This document shows positions 1-7,570 of a stretch of 64,000 bases of DNA, one piece after another (position 1 is the stretch's first letter; every line of letters begins with the position of its first letter). The notes beneath the pieces were generated by a model that made no database searches, had not been told where the DNA came from, and worked only from the letters and a program-made list of their open reading frames with translations. Made by a program: the position numbers and the translations under genes. Origin of the DNA: Chryseotalea sanaruensis (GTDB lineage: Bacteria; Bacteroidota; Bacteroidia; Cytophagales; Cyclobacteriaceae); assembly GCF_003990915.1 (NCBI RefSeq), contig NZ_BHXQ01000002.1:715688-779687 (forward strand), written 5' to 3'.

Positions 1-459
1 ATGATTCCGGACGCACGTTTTACAGAAGGAGTGCCTAACTGGGAAGCCTTCGACAAATTTGCGCGCTCATGGCCATCACGCATTTTCTGGGGTGCTGTTT
101 ATATTTCTGTTTATGCAGTGTTTGCTACACAATGGTGGTTATGGTTATTGTTGCCACTTCAGTTTTTAATGAGCCCAATACATGGCGCAATTATCAATTG
201 GTTTGCACATAAGTATGGTTACAGAAATTTCGAAGTAGGCGATACATCACGCAATTTCTTGCCTACTGACTTTTTAATGATGGGCGAAAGCTACCATAAC
301 AATCACCATAAAAACGGTTCAAGTGCAAACTTTGGCGGCATCCGCTGGCACGAGATTGATCCTACTTATCAGGTAATAAAAATCTTGAACGCTTTTAAGA
401 TTATTAAACTAGTTAAGCACAAGGAAATAAACCTCGAATCCGTTAAAAAGGCTGCATAA
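1..459 (+). CDS. Fatty acid (acyl-CoA) desaturase, 3' part
   Basis: This is the C-terminal part of a membrane di-iron fatty acid desaturase, which introduces a double bond into acyl chains using O2 and electrons from a redox partner. The visible 152 residues hold the last histidine box, SYHNNHHK (His99, His102, His103), which binds the di-iron centre, preceded by hydrophobic segments at about 28-66. Family members are roughly twice this length and carry two earlier histidine boxes, so the gene almost certainly starts upstream of the window and the ATG at base 1 is internal. The family call is firm; substrate and position of desaturation cannot be read from this part. Confidence 0.85.
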   Translation: MIPDARFTEGVPNWEAFDKFARSWPSRIFWGAVYISVYAVFATQWWLWLLLPLQFLMSPIHGAIINWFAHKYGYRNFEVGDTSRNFLPTDFLMMGESYHNNHHKNGSSANFGGIRWHEIDPTYQVIKILNAFKIIKLVKHKEINLESVKKAA

Positions 460-513
460 CAGTCTAATAAAGAGATTATTATGAGCAAATAAGAATATGT
501 GGTTTATTCTGCA

Positions 514-521
514 TACCTTTG
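514..521 (+). promoter_or_regulatory. Candidate -7 promoter element for the cold-shock gene
   Basis: TACCTTTG matches the Bacteroidota -7 consensus TAnnTTTG and lies 30 bases before the ATG at 552. No TTG stands at the usual distance for a -33 element, so only the -7 half is supported. Its position argues against a longer reading of the cold-shock protein starting at 519. Confidence 0.45.
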
Positions 522-551
522 TTCATTAATTATTTTAACACATTATCACAA

Positions 552-746
552 ATGAAACAAGGAACAGTAAAGTTCTTTAACACAACTAAAGGTTTTGGTT
601 TTGTTAAGGAAACAGCAACAGGTGAAGAATTTTTCGTTCACGTATCAGGTCTAGTAGACGAAATCCGTGAAAACGATGCTATCACTTTTGAAGTACAACA
701 AGGAAAGAAAGGCTTAAATGCCGTTAAGGTTCGTTTAGCCAACTAA
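552..746 (+). CDS. Cold-shock domain protein (CspA family)
   Basis: This 64-residue protein is a single cold-shock domain, an RNA/ssDNA-binding beta barrel that keeps transcripts unfolded at low temperature. It shows the two nucleic-acid-binding motifs KGFGFV (RNP1, residues 13-18) and FFVHVS (RNP2), and starts with the family-typical MKQGTVKFFN. I chose the ATG at 552 over a longer in-frame start at 519, because the extra residues do not resemble the family and a promoter-like TACCTTTG sits at 514-521. A strong terminator follows directly. The next gene is a DEAD-box RNA helicase, a common cold-adaptation companion, though the terminator separates their transcripts. Confidence 0.93.
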   Translation: MKQGTVKFFNTTKGFGFVKETATGEEFFVHVSGLVDEIRENDAITFEVQQGKKGLNAVKVRLAN

Positions 747-768
747 TTTTATATTAGTAACAAAACAA

Positions 769-796
769 AAAAGCCCCGCCTCATAACGGGGCTTTT
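769..796 (+). terminator. Rho-independent terminator after the cold-shock gene
   Basis: A perfect 10-bp stem, AAAAGCCCCG at 769-778 with CGGGGCTTTT at 787-796, has an 8-base loop and ends in T residues. It lies 22 bases after the cold-shock stop codon. Confidence 0.9.
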
Positions 797-949
797 GATT
801 TTCCACCCCACAACAAAGCAGACCTTCGTGGGCGAATTACACGATTCCCAATAATCAGGTAATTTTAGCAGGGGACGCCTGAACACGCACTCGTATCAAT
901 TCGGACGAGAATTCTGCCTGGTGTATTTTTGATTTTGATATAAAAACAA

Positions 950-2173
950 GTGACATTCCACGATTTCAACTTTGATGAGCGTTTGGCTGAAGGCCTCGAC
1001 TCAATGAATTACCAAAAGCCTACACCCATACAAGAGCAGGCTATTCCCCTTATTTTAGAAGGACATGATTTGATTGCTTGCGCCCAAACAGGTACAGGTA
1101 AAACCGCAGCTTATATTTTGCCTGTCGTGCACCGCATGATACGCGGAGATCATAGACATTTAAATACACTCATTATTGCGCCCACACGCGAGCTTGCACA
1201 GCAGATTGATCAGCAAATTGAAGGCTTCGCTTATTTTACGGGGGTAAGTTCAATACCTGTTTATGGCGGAGGAGATGGCGCAACCTGGGAACAACAGAAA
1301 CGTGCGCTTGAACAAGGTGCAGATATTATTATTGCCACCCCAGGGCGTTTAATTGCTTTATTAGCATCAGGCACAATTGACCTTACTCACTTACAACATT
1401 TAATACTAGATGAGGCCGATCGCATGCTCGATATGGGCTTTTACGATGATATAGTAAAGATCATCAGCTACCTCCCTAAAAAAAGACAAACACTTCTTTT
1501 CTCGGCCACTATGCCGCCTAAAATCAGGCAGCTGACAAGCAAAATTTTGCACGAGCCTAAAGAAGTAAACATTGCTATTTCAAAACCTGCAGCGGGCATT
1601 TTACAACAGGCATATGTTGTGTACGATGCACAAAAGATGCCGTTGATCAAGCACATATTAACAGCAGATACCTATAACAGTGTGATCATTTTCTGCTCAA
1701 CAAAAGATGGAGCCAAAGCCCTTGATCGCTCATTTCAAAAAGAGGGATTGAAAGCAAGCGCTTTTCATTCCGACCTTGAACAATCAGAGCGTGAAGAAAT
1801 TATGCGCGCTTTTAAGAGCAAGCAAATCAATATTTTAATTGGCACTGATGTGCTTTCAAGAGGAATAGATGTTGATGGTATTGACCTTGTCATTAATGCA
1901 GATGCTCCACCTGATCCGGAAGATTACATTCACAGAGTAGGGCGTACTGCACGTGCTGAGCGCACAGGTACAGCCATCACTTTAATAAATGACAGAGATC
2001 AACGCAGATTTTTCAGTATAGAAAATCTGATAGGGCAAGAGATAATAAAATTGCCCATTCCGGCAGCACTTGGTGAAGGACCTGTTTACGAGCCAGAAAC
2101 TAAAAAGAAAAGTACTTTTAACAAAGGCGGCAAAAAGTTTGGCGGGAAAGGTAAATTTGTAAAGCGCAAGTAG
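950..2173 (+). CDS. DEAD-box ATP-dependent RNA helicase
   Basis: This 407-residue protein unwinds or remodels RNA duplexes using ATP and probably acts in ribosome assembly or mRNA turnover. All core motifs are visible in order: Q motif (PTPIQEQA), Walker A AQTGTGKT near residue 45, PTRELAQ, DEAD box LDEADRMLDMGF near 154, SAT in FSATMPP, and HRVGRTARA near the end of domain 2. It resembles the RhlE-like group and ends in a short basic Lys/Gly-rich tail, usual for RNA anchoring. The start is a GTG at 950, which places the conserved FNFDERL near the N-terminus; no upstream ATG in frame was seen. The 150 bases before it hold no recognisable feature. Confidence 0.93.
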   Translation: MTFHDFNFDERLAEGLDSMNYQKPTPIQEQAIPLILEGHDLIACAQTGTGKTAAYILPVVHRMIRGDHRHLNTLIIAPTRELAQQIDQQIEGFAYFTGVSSIPVYGGGDGATWEQQKRALEQGADIIIATPGRLIALLASGTIDLTHLQHLILDEADRMLDMGFYDDIVKIISYLPKKRQTLLFSATMPPKIRQLTSKILHEPKEVNIAISKPAAGILQQAYVVYDAQKMPLIKHILTADTYNSVIIFCSTKDGAKALDRSFQKEGLKASAFHSDLEQSEREEIMRAFKSKQINILIGTDVLSRGIDVDGIDLVINADAPPDPEDYIHRVGRTARAERTGTAITLINDRDQRRFFSIENLIGQEIIKLPIPAALGEGPVYEPETKKKSTFNKGGKKFGGKGKFVKRK

Positions 2174-2224
2174 TTGGAATAGGTGCGCTGCTAAAATATT
2201 ATTACTGATCGAAACTAACGTTCA

Positions 2225-5200
2225 ATGAGATTTAACGTTTACTGGCTGATGTATCGGTGTTATGTTTTATTGGTGTTGCTTTTTTGTGACGCTGCATCTT
2301 CTGTAGCACAGTCCTCCGATGCTTTAAATAATAGTTCAGCATTATCACAAACCTCCGTTTATCAATGGACCGGTGAGAATGGGTTAATTTCCAATAATAT
2401 TACTTCGGCCATACAATCCAGTGAGGGTTTCATGTGGATCACAACGTATAATGGTATTATGCGTTTCGATGGTCAGCGTATAATTGTATATGATCGTGGT
2501 GTGCTTCCATTTTTAGCGACTGATGCCTTTTATCAGGTGTATGAAGACAAGAAAGGTGTGCTTTGGTTTGCATCGCAAGGCAGCGGTATTGTTTTGTACC
2601 AGGACAAAAAATTTAAACTGCTGGAAGTAAGTGGCGAAAAAATGCCAAAGTCTGTGCGATCCATACTAATAGAAGATGATGGGAGTGTTTGGATTGGATC
2701 AAATAATGAAGGCTTGTTTAAAATGACAAAAGGTGGTGAGCTAAAGCGCCTTGATCATGCAGTACTTAACACACTTACCATTTTTGATATAACCAAGGAT
2801 AAAAAAGGTAAGGTTTGGATAGCTACAGATGGTGATGGTTTATTTTCATTTAATGGAACACATCTTGAACACTTCGATCAGCTTGATGGCTTATTGAGTA
2901 ATAATGTAAATACACTCGCTTTATCAAAAGGTGACACACTTTATGTAGGCACCGCAGATGGGCTTCAAACTATTTGTAACGGTAAACTTCGGACGGTAAA
3001 TTTTTTGAAGAATATCCCCATTAATGATATTTATATAGATAAAGAAAATAGAAAATGGTTTGCTACAGAAAATGGCCTTGCCAGAATTAGCGGGAATAAT
3101 GTTGCTGAAGAGTTGACCAGTCGAAAAAAAGGATTCGCATACACTAGACTAAACTCAATTAGTCGTGATAGAGAGGGTAGCATTTGGATTAGTTCAGGCC
3201 GCGATGGATTGTTGCAAATGCGTGAAACTGGTATTATGAATGTATCCGAGGAACAAGGCCTTTCAAATAACCGAATCAATATTGTAGTTGAAGAAGCAAA
3301 CAAAACCCTTTACATTGGCTCAGATGCAGGAACTGTTGATAGATACACAAACGGGGAAATAACAAGTATTGTATTTAAAACTGATTTGAAGGAAGCCGCC
3401 ATTCGGGATATTTGCGAGGGCGCTAATGGAACACTATGGATAGCTTCCTACAGAGGTATTCTTAGAATGCAGGGTAAGTCAGAGAAATTACTTGGCGAGA
3501 AGGATGGATTAACAGCCATTGATATGAGGAGAGTACTTCGCGATAAAAATAGTGATCTCTGGTTTGCTTCTCGATCAGGAGGGTTATTCAAATTCTCTCA
3601 AAAATTGAATCGTGTTATAAAGCACTATAATAAAGATCAGGGACTTGAGTCGAACTACATTTTATCATTAGAGGAAAATAGTAAGGGCGATATATATGTG
3701 GGTACACATAGTGGTGGTTTAACTATTATTAAAAATGATGGGAGTACAAACACATACCATATTTCTAAAGATGATGCTGGCGTTTTGATTTTTAATATTC
3801 ATCTGGATAAAGATGGTAACGTATGGGTGGTTAGTAATCTTGGCTTATACCGCTTTAATAATGGTGTGTTTAAAAAAATCAGACTTCAGGCAATTAATAA
3901 AGGCGAAACTTATTTTGATTGGTTGGAGGACAATGATCACAACGCATGGATTACCACTAACCTTGGTGTATTGAAGATTGAACACACAGATCTTCAAAAT
4001 TTTTTCGCAGGCAGAGATAGCGTTGTGCACACAAAGCTTTACGACAATCATGACGGAATGAAGAATAAAGAGTGTACGGGCGCAACACGCTCTCTTGTTT
4101 CAAGCAACGGTGACTTATGGATACCAACCCTTGGAGGTATAGCGGTATTCTCTCCGGATAAAATAGTTAGTAATGCTCTTCCTCCTCCGGTATATGTAAC
4201 TGATTTAATTACAGATAGTGAGACATTTGTATCCGATACAGTAATTGTTGAACCTGGAAATCTCCGGTATATCTTTAATTACACAGCATTGAGCTACACA
4301 GCACCCACGAAAATAAAATTTAAATACAGACTTGAGCCTATAAATAAAACTTGGGTAGAGTCGGAAATGAAACGTGATGTAGAGTATACAAACTTATCGC
4401 CAGGTACATACACTTTTAGGGTAATGGCCTCCAACAATGATGACATTTGGAATACAACTGGGGATAGCAAGGTCTTGATTGTAAAACCTTTTTTCTATCA
4501 GACAGTATGGTTTTATATCATTTGTTTTTTAGCAGTAGTTATTTTGCTTTACACTATTTATCAGTGGAGGATTTATGTGGTGGAGAAGAGAAACAGAGAA
4601 TTGAGAAAGCTAAATTCAGAGCTCGATAGATTTGTATACAGTGCCTCTCACGATTTACGAGCACCATTAGCCTCAATCCTTGGATTAATAGCGGTGGCAA
4701 GATTAGATAAGTCGAACAATGTAGAGGAATACCTCAATTTAATTGAAAAAAGTATTCACAAGTTAGATGGTTTTATCCGCGATATTATTGACTTCTCACG
4801 CAACTCACGCTTGGAACTGGATACCGAGCCTATCAAGTTCGAATCAATGATACACGAAATAATCGATGAACTTAAGTATATGGATGAAAGGGGGCTCATT
4901 AGAAAAATTGTGGAGGTAAACGGAAGTGGAGATTTCTGTACAGACAGAAAACGATTAGCCATTATTCTTCGCAATTTAATTTCAAATGCTTATAAGTATC
5001 ATAATCCATACACTGAAGACAATTTTGTTCATGTAACAGTTAAATATTCAGGGCAGGAAGCAACAATAAAAGTGGCCGATAGTGGTATTGGTATTTCTGA
5101 GGAGCATTTGTCTAATATCTTTAAAATGTTTTACCGGGCCAACGAAAACAACAATGGTTCAGGTCTTGGTTTATATATTGTAAAAGAGACGGTTGAGAAA

Positions 5201-5287
5201 TTAAAGGGTAGCATAACAGTTCACTCTGAGCCTAATCAAGGAAGTACCTTTGAATTAAAATTGGTGAGTATAAAACCAGCCTCCTAG
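2225..5287 (+). CDS. Two-component beta-propeller sensor histidine kinase
   Basis: This 1020-residue inner-membrane sensor kinase has a periplasmic sensing half. A signal peptide (about 1-29, ending SSVAQ) is followed by many two-component propeller repeats of the type WIGSNNEGLF and LWFASQGSG, which together form beta-propellers over about 40-700. A Y_Y_Y domain, one transmembrane helix near 760-782, a HisKA domain (SASHDLRAP, phospho-acceptor His809) and a HATPase domain (N box NLISNAYKYH, DSGIGIS, GSGLGLYIV) complete it. Unlike classic hybrid propeller kinases it has no receiver or AraC output domain, so it must signal to a separate regulator. Propeller kinases in this phylum often sense carbohydrates; the ligand here is unknown. 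A second kinase begins 49 bases downstream. Confidence 0.93.
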   Translation: MRFNVYWLMYRCYVLLVLLFCDAASSVAQSSDALNNSSALSQTSVYQWTGENGLISNNITSAIQSSEGFMWITTYNGIMRFDGQRIIVYDRGVLPFLATDAFYQVYEDKKGVLWFASQGSGIVLYQDKKFKLLEVSGEKMPKSVRSILIEDDGSVWIGSNNEGLFKMTKGGELKRLDHAVLNTLTIFDITKDKKGKVWIATDGDGLFSFNGTHLEHFDQLDGLLSNNVNTLALSKGDTLYVGTADGLQTICNGKLRTVNFLKNIPINDIYIDKENRKWFATENGLARISGNNVAEELTSRKKGFAYTRLNSISRDREGSIWISSGRDGLLQMRETGIMNVSEEQGLSNNRINIVVEEANKTLYIGSDAGTVDRYTNGEITSIVFKTDLKEAAIRDICEGANGTLWIASYRGILRMQGKSEKLLGEKDGLTAIDMRRVLRDKNSDLWFASRSGGLFKFSQKLNRVIKHYNKDQGLESNYILSLEENSKGDIYVGTHSGGLTIIKNDGSTNTYHISKDDAGVLIFNIHLDKDGNVWVVSNLGLYRFNNGVFKKIRLQAINKGETYFDWLEDNDHNAWITTNLGVLKIEHTDLQNFFAGRDSVVHTKLYDNHDGMKNKECTGATRSLVSSNGDLWIPTLGGIAVFSPDKIVSNALPPPVYVTDLITDSETFVSDTVIVEPGNLRYIFNYTALSYTAPTKIKFKYRLEPINKTWVESEMKRDVEYTNLSPGTYTFRVMASNNDDIWNTTGDSKVLIVKPFFYQTVWFYIICFLAVVILLYTIYQWRIYVVEKRNRELRKLNSELDRFVYSASHDLRAPLASILGLIAVARLDKSNNVEEYLNLIEKSIHKLDGFIRDIIDFSRNSRLELDTEPIKFESMIHEIIDELKYMDERGLIRKIVEVNGSGDFCTDRKRLAIILRNLISNAYKYHNPYTEDNFVHVTVKYSGQEATIKVADSGIGISEEHLSNIFKMFYRANENNNGSGLGLYIVKETVEKLKGSITVHSEPNQGSTFELKLVSIKPAS

Positions 5288-5336
5288 CTTATATCCACTT
5301 GTTCAGTGGCGTACGATTTTCTACTTTTGATTACCC

Positions 5337-6110
5337 ATGGAAAATCAAACATATGTTATTTTATTTTATGGCATCATTGGCTTTTTAATGCTTCTCATTG
5401 TTATCACTGCTATTATTTTTTTTCTTATACGCAGACATTACAAAGCTCGTTTTTTCATTTTAGCACAACGCCTCACTGCAGCCAGTTATCAAAAAGAGGT
5501 TGATTTGGCTATTACCAAAGAACACGACCGTATATCTCAGATAATTCATGATGAGGTGGGGAACAAACTCATTGCATTGCTTTATGAGTTTGAGAGACAT
5601 TTTCAAAAAGGCACATTTGGCGAGAATGGATCAGATATGTTGTGGCAACTCACAAGGGAACTTAAGGATCGCATTAGAGATACCCGTGCTTTAGTCAGGG
5701 CTTTTTCAAGTTCCGAATTAAACAGTAGTGGTATCGTTACAGACTTGGATCATTTTTGTAAGAACAAAGACGGTTATCAAGGGGTAACCGTTACACTAGC
5801 TGGTGTATCAGGCGCAAGACGTTTTGAATTGAAACGTGAAAAGGAATTAGTGGCAATGGTGAAGGAACTTGTTTACAATAGTTTGAAATACAGTGGATGT
5901 TGGCACATTGACGTGGCGCTTACCTGGACAAAGGACAGCCTTATTGTTGAAGTGAGTGATGATGGTTACGGCTTGTCCAAACCTGGTAGCAGGGAATACA
6001 AAATATCAGGTCTGGTAGGTATGCGTGAGCGCTGTATTGCCATTGACGCAATATTTAAGGTTGAACACCCAGAGCGTGGAACGCGTGTATTAATTACGCT
6101 ACCAATCTAA
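5337..6110 (+). CDS. NarX/LiaS-type sensor histidine kinase
   Basis: This 257-residue kinase has one N-terminal transmembrane helix (about 8-31) and almost no extracytoplasmic part. A HisKA_3-type dimerisation domain follows with IIHDEVGNKL (phospho-acceptor His71), and then a HATPase domain with ELVYNSLKYS, DDGYGLS and the GLVGMRER box. Kinases of this class normally pair with LuxR/NarL-type response regulators, and exactly such a regulator lies tail-to-tail next to it, its stop codon directly abutting this one. The pairing is therefore likely although the genes are not in one operon. What it senses is unknown; the short N-terminus suggests a membrane-derived or cytoplasmic cue. Confidence 0.9.
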   Translation: MENQTYVILFYGIIGFLMLLIVITAIIFFLIRRHYKARFFILAQRLTAASYQKEVDLAITKEHDRISQIIHDEVGNKLIALLYEFERHFQKGTFGENGSDMLWQLTRELKDRIRDTRALVRAFSSSELNSSGIVTDLDHFCKNKDGYQGVTVTLAGVSGARRFELKREKELVAMVKELVYNSLKYSGCWHIDVALTWTKDSLIVEVSDDGYGLSKPGSREYKISGLVGMRERCIAIDAIFKVEHPERGTRVLITLPI

Positions 6111-6746
6111 TCAGAGAATTCCGTTTTTCTGAACGTATGCAATTAACTCAATAGTAGTTTGTGTTCGTGTTAACTCCATCATATCGCTCTTGTATGAATT
6201 AACGGTATTTACGCTCATGCTAAGTTTTTCCGCGATTTCCTTTGGTGATCGTCCTTTAACCAAAAGCTCGAGCACTTGCTTGTGTCGGGGCGCAACATTA
6301 ATGTCTGGTAGCTGTGCTGTTTTTTGTGGATTGGCATTAATAACTTTTAACACAGATGGAGCGAAATAATTAACACCACTCATCACTGTCTGGAGCGCTA
6401 ATTCAAGCTGAGCGGGTTCAGTGTCTTTTAATAAAAAACCATGAATACCCAATCGATAAAGTGTGAGTATGAGCGCATCGCCATCATGATTGGTCAGCAT
6501 AACTATGCGAATATTTGGTTTGGTTTTAAGAACCACCTGTGCTACAGAGATGCCATTGCGTATTGGCATGTTTACATCGAGTAGCAAAAGCTCATAATTA
6601 TTTTTCTCAAGCATCAACAGTGCTTCTTCACCATTAGCTGCTGTGTCTATTGCATCAACCCACGACCATTTACGCATCAGCTCTGCAAGCGTTGTACGTA
6701 AAAGCTTTTCATCTTCACACAATAATATCGAAGCTCGGTTAGGCAT
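6111..6746 (-). CDS. LuxR/NarL-family response regulator
   Basis: This cytoplasmic transcription factor of 211 residues has a receiver domain (acidic pair near Glu11-Asp12, phospho-acceptor Asp57 in LLLLDVNMP, Lys in the FLLKD segment) and a C-terminal LuxR-type helix-turn-helix (about 150-210, with RSPKEIAEKLSMSVNTV). The ATG at 6746 gives the usual MPNRASILLCEDE start; an upstream extension to 6818 would add a hydrophobic stretch unlike the family. Its probable partner is the convergent HisKA_3 kinase. Two palindromes with the half-site TACCTTA/TAAGGTA lie upstream between this gene and a divergent lipoprotein gene and could be its own binding sites. Confidence 0.92.
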   Translation of the reverse strand: MPNRASILLCEDEKLLRTTLAELMRKWSWVDAIDTAANGEEALLMLEKNNYELLLLDVNMPIRNGISVAQVVLKTKPNIRIVMLTNHDGDALILTLYRLGIHGFLLKDTEPAQLELALQTVMSGVNYFAPSVLKVINANPQKTAQLPDINVAPRHKQVLELLVKGRSPKEIAEKLSMSVNTVNSYKSDMMELTRTQTTIELIAYVQKNGIL

Positions 6747-6794
6747 TATATTTTTTGTTTGGCATAAAACTAATGCAAAATTCAAGAGTAAGTA

Positions 6795-6880
6795 TACCTT
6801 AATTTTAAGGTACATCATAAATTAGTTTTTTGTGTTTTTAATTTATAAGCTCGAGGCACATTACCTTATTTGTAAGGTAA
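6795..6880. promoter_or_regulatory. Pair of palindromes between response regulator and lipoprotein
   Basis: Two inverted repeats share one core. TACCTTAA-TT-TTAAGGTA lies at 6795-6812 and TTACCTTA-TTTG-TAAGGTAA at 6861-6880. They sit in the divergent region between the LuxR-type regulator (minus) and the lipoprotein (plus). The shared half-site and location suggest operator sites for a dimeric regulator; that they bind the neighbouring regulator is inference. Confidence 0.55.
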
Positions 6881-6973
6881 ATGCTTAATGGTATTGTTAA
6901 ATAGATGAATTGCAATTATCGTTGCTAAAGTATGCTGGCCAGCACGTGTGTAATTAAACATTATTTTAAAATT

Positions 6974-7483
6974 ATGAGAAAGATTATTTTATTACTCGTT
7001 GTTATGTTTTTTGTCTCATGTGAAGATAACTTCAATTTTGGAGATGACACTTGTATTGATTGTGGCGATGAAATACCACTACCTCCTGGTAAGGGAGGTG
7101 GGAACCCACCGCCACCACCGCCACCACCACCGCAGAGCCGATATGATTTGGGTTATAGCACAGGAATCAGTGATGCAGTATTGTTGTTCAACTCAACGTT
7201 TATGGAAGTTCCTTGTACTTTAGGATCTCCTGATGAAGAATGGGGATTTGATGATGAGTATGAGCAATACTATTCTCAAATTGATAACTCTACAACAAGA
7301 AAATGTTTTGCAACAACAAATAGTCAAAAGCAGGCATTTAATGATTTCATCATTCAATACAGAGCTAATTTGCAAGCAAAAATTGATGCTGGTTTGGATG
7401 TGCTTTTTAATCAAGGTTTACTGAATGGATTCAATTATAAACTACTTGAATATAGTGTCAGTTATGGCATAAACATGCCGTAG
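6974..7483 (+). CDS. Putative lipoprotein, unknown function
   Basis: I do not recognise the family of this 169-residue protein. The N-terminus is a lipoprotein signal peptide (MRKIILLLVVMFFVSC) with a lipobox cysteine at residue 16, so the mature protein should be membrane anchored on the outer side. An acidic, cysteine-containing stretch (CIDCGDE) and a glycine/proline-rich linker with nine consecutive prolines near residues 43-60 follow, and then a compact domain with two further cysteines. I chose the ATG at 6974 because the reading from 6932 would bury the signal peptide. It is divergent from the response regulator, with shared palindromes between them, and ends before a bidirectional terminator. 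Confidence 0.7.
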   Translation: MRKIILLLVVMFFVSCEDNFNFGDDTCIDCGDEIPLPPGKGGGNPPPPPPPPPQSRYDLGYSTGISDAVLLFNSTFMEVPCTLGSPDEEWGFDDEYEQYYSQIDNSTTRKCFATTNSQKQAFNDFIIQYRANLQAKIDAGLDVLFNQGLLNGFNYKLLEYSVSYGINMP

Positions 7484-7521
7484 GATCGTCATTAAGTTTG
7501 ATATATAAAGTCTAAAACAAT

Positions 7522-7544
7522 AAAGGCGAGTAACACTCGCCTTT
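7522..7544. terminator. Bidirectional terminator between lipoprotein and clpC
   Basis: A 9-bp stem, AAAGGCGAG at 7522-7530 with CTCGCCTTT at 7536-7544, has a 5-base loop. T-rich or A-rich flanks lie on both sides and the two genes converge, so it can end both transcripts. Confidence 0.85.
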
Positions 7545-7570
7545 ATTTATTTTTGTATTAAATATGTTTC

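Noticed and set aside
5306..5503. 65-residue reading frame ahead of and overlapping the HisKA_3 kinase.
   Set aside because: It overlaps the kinase in another frame and has no motif; the kinase start at 5337 is natural.
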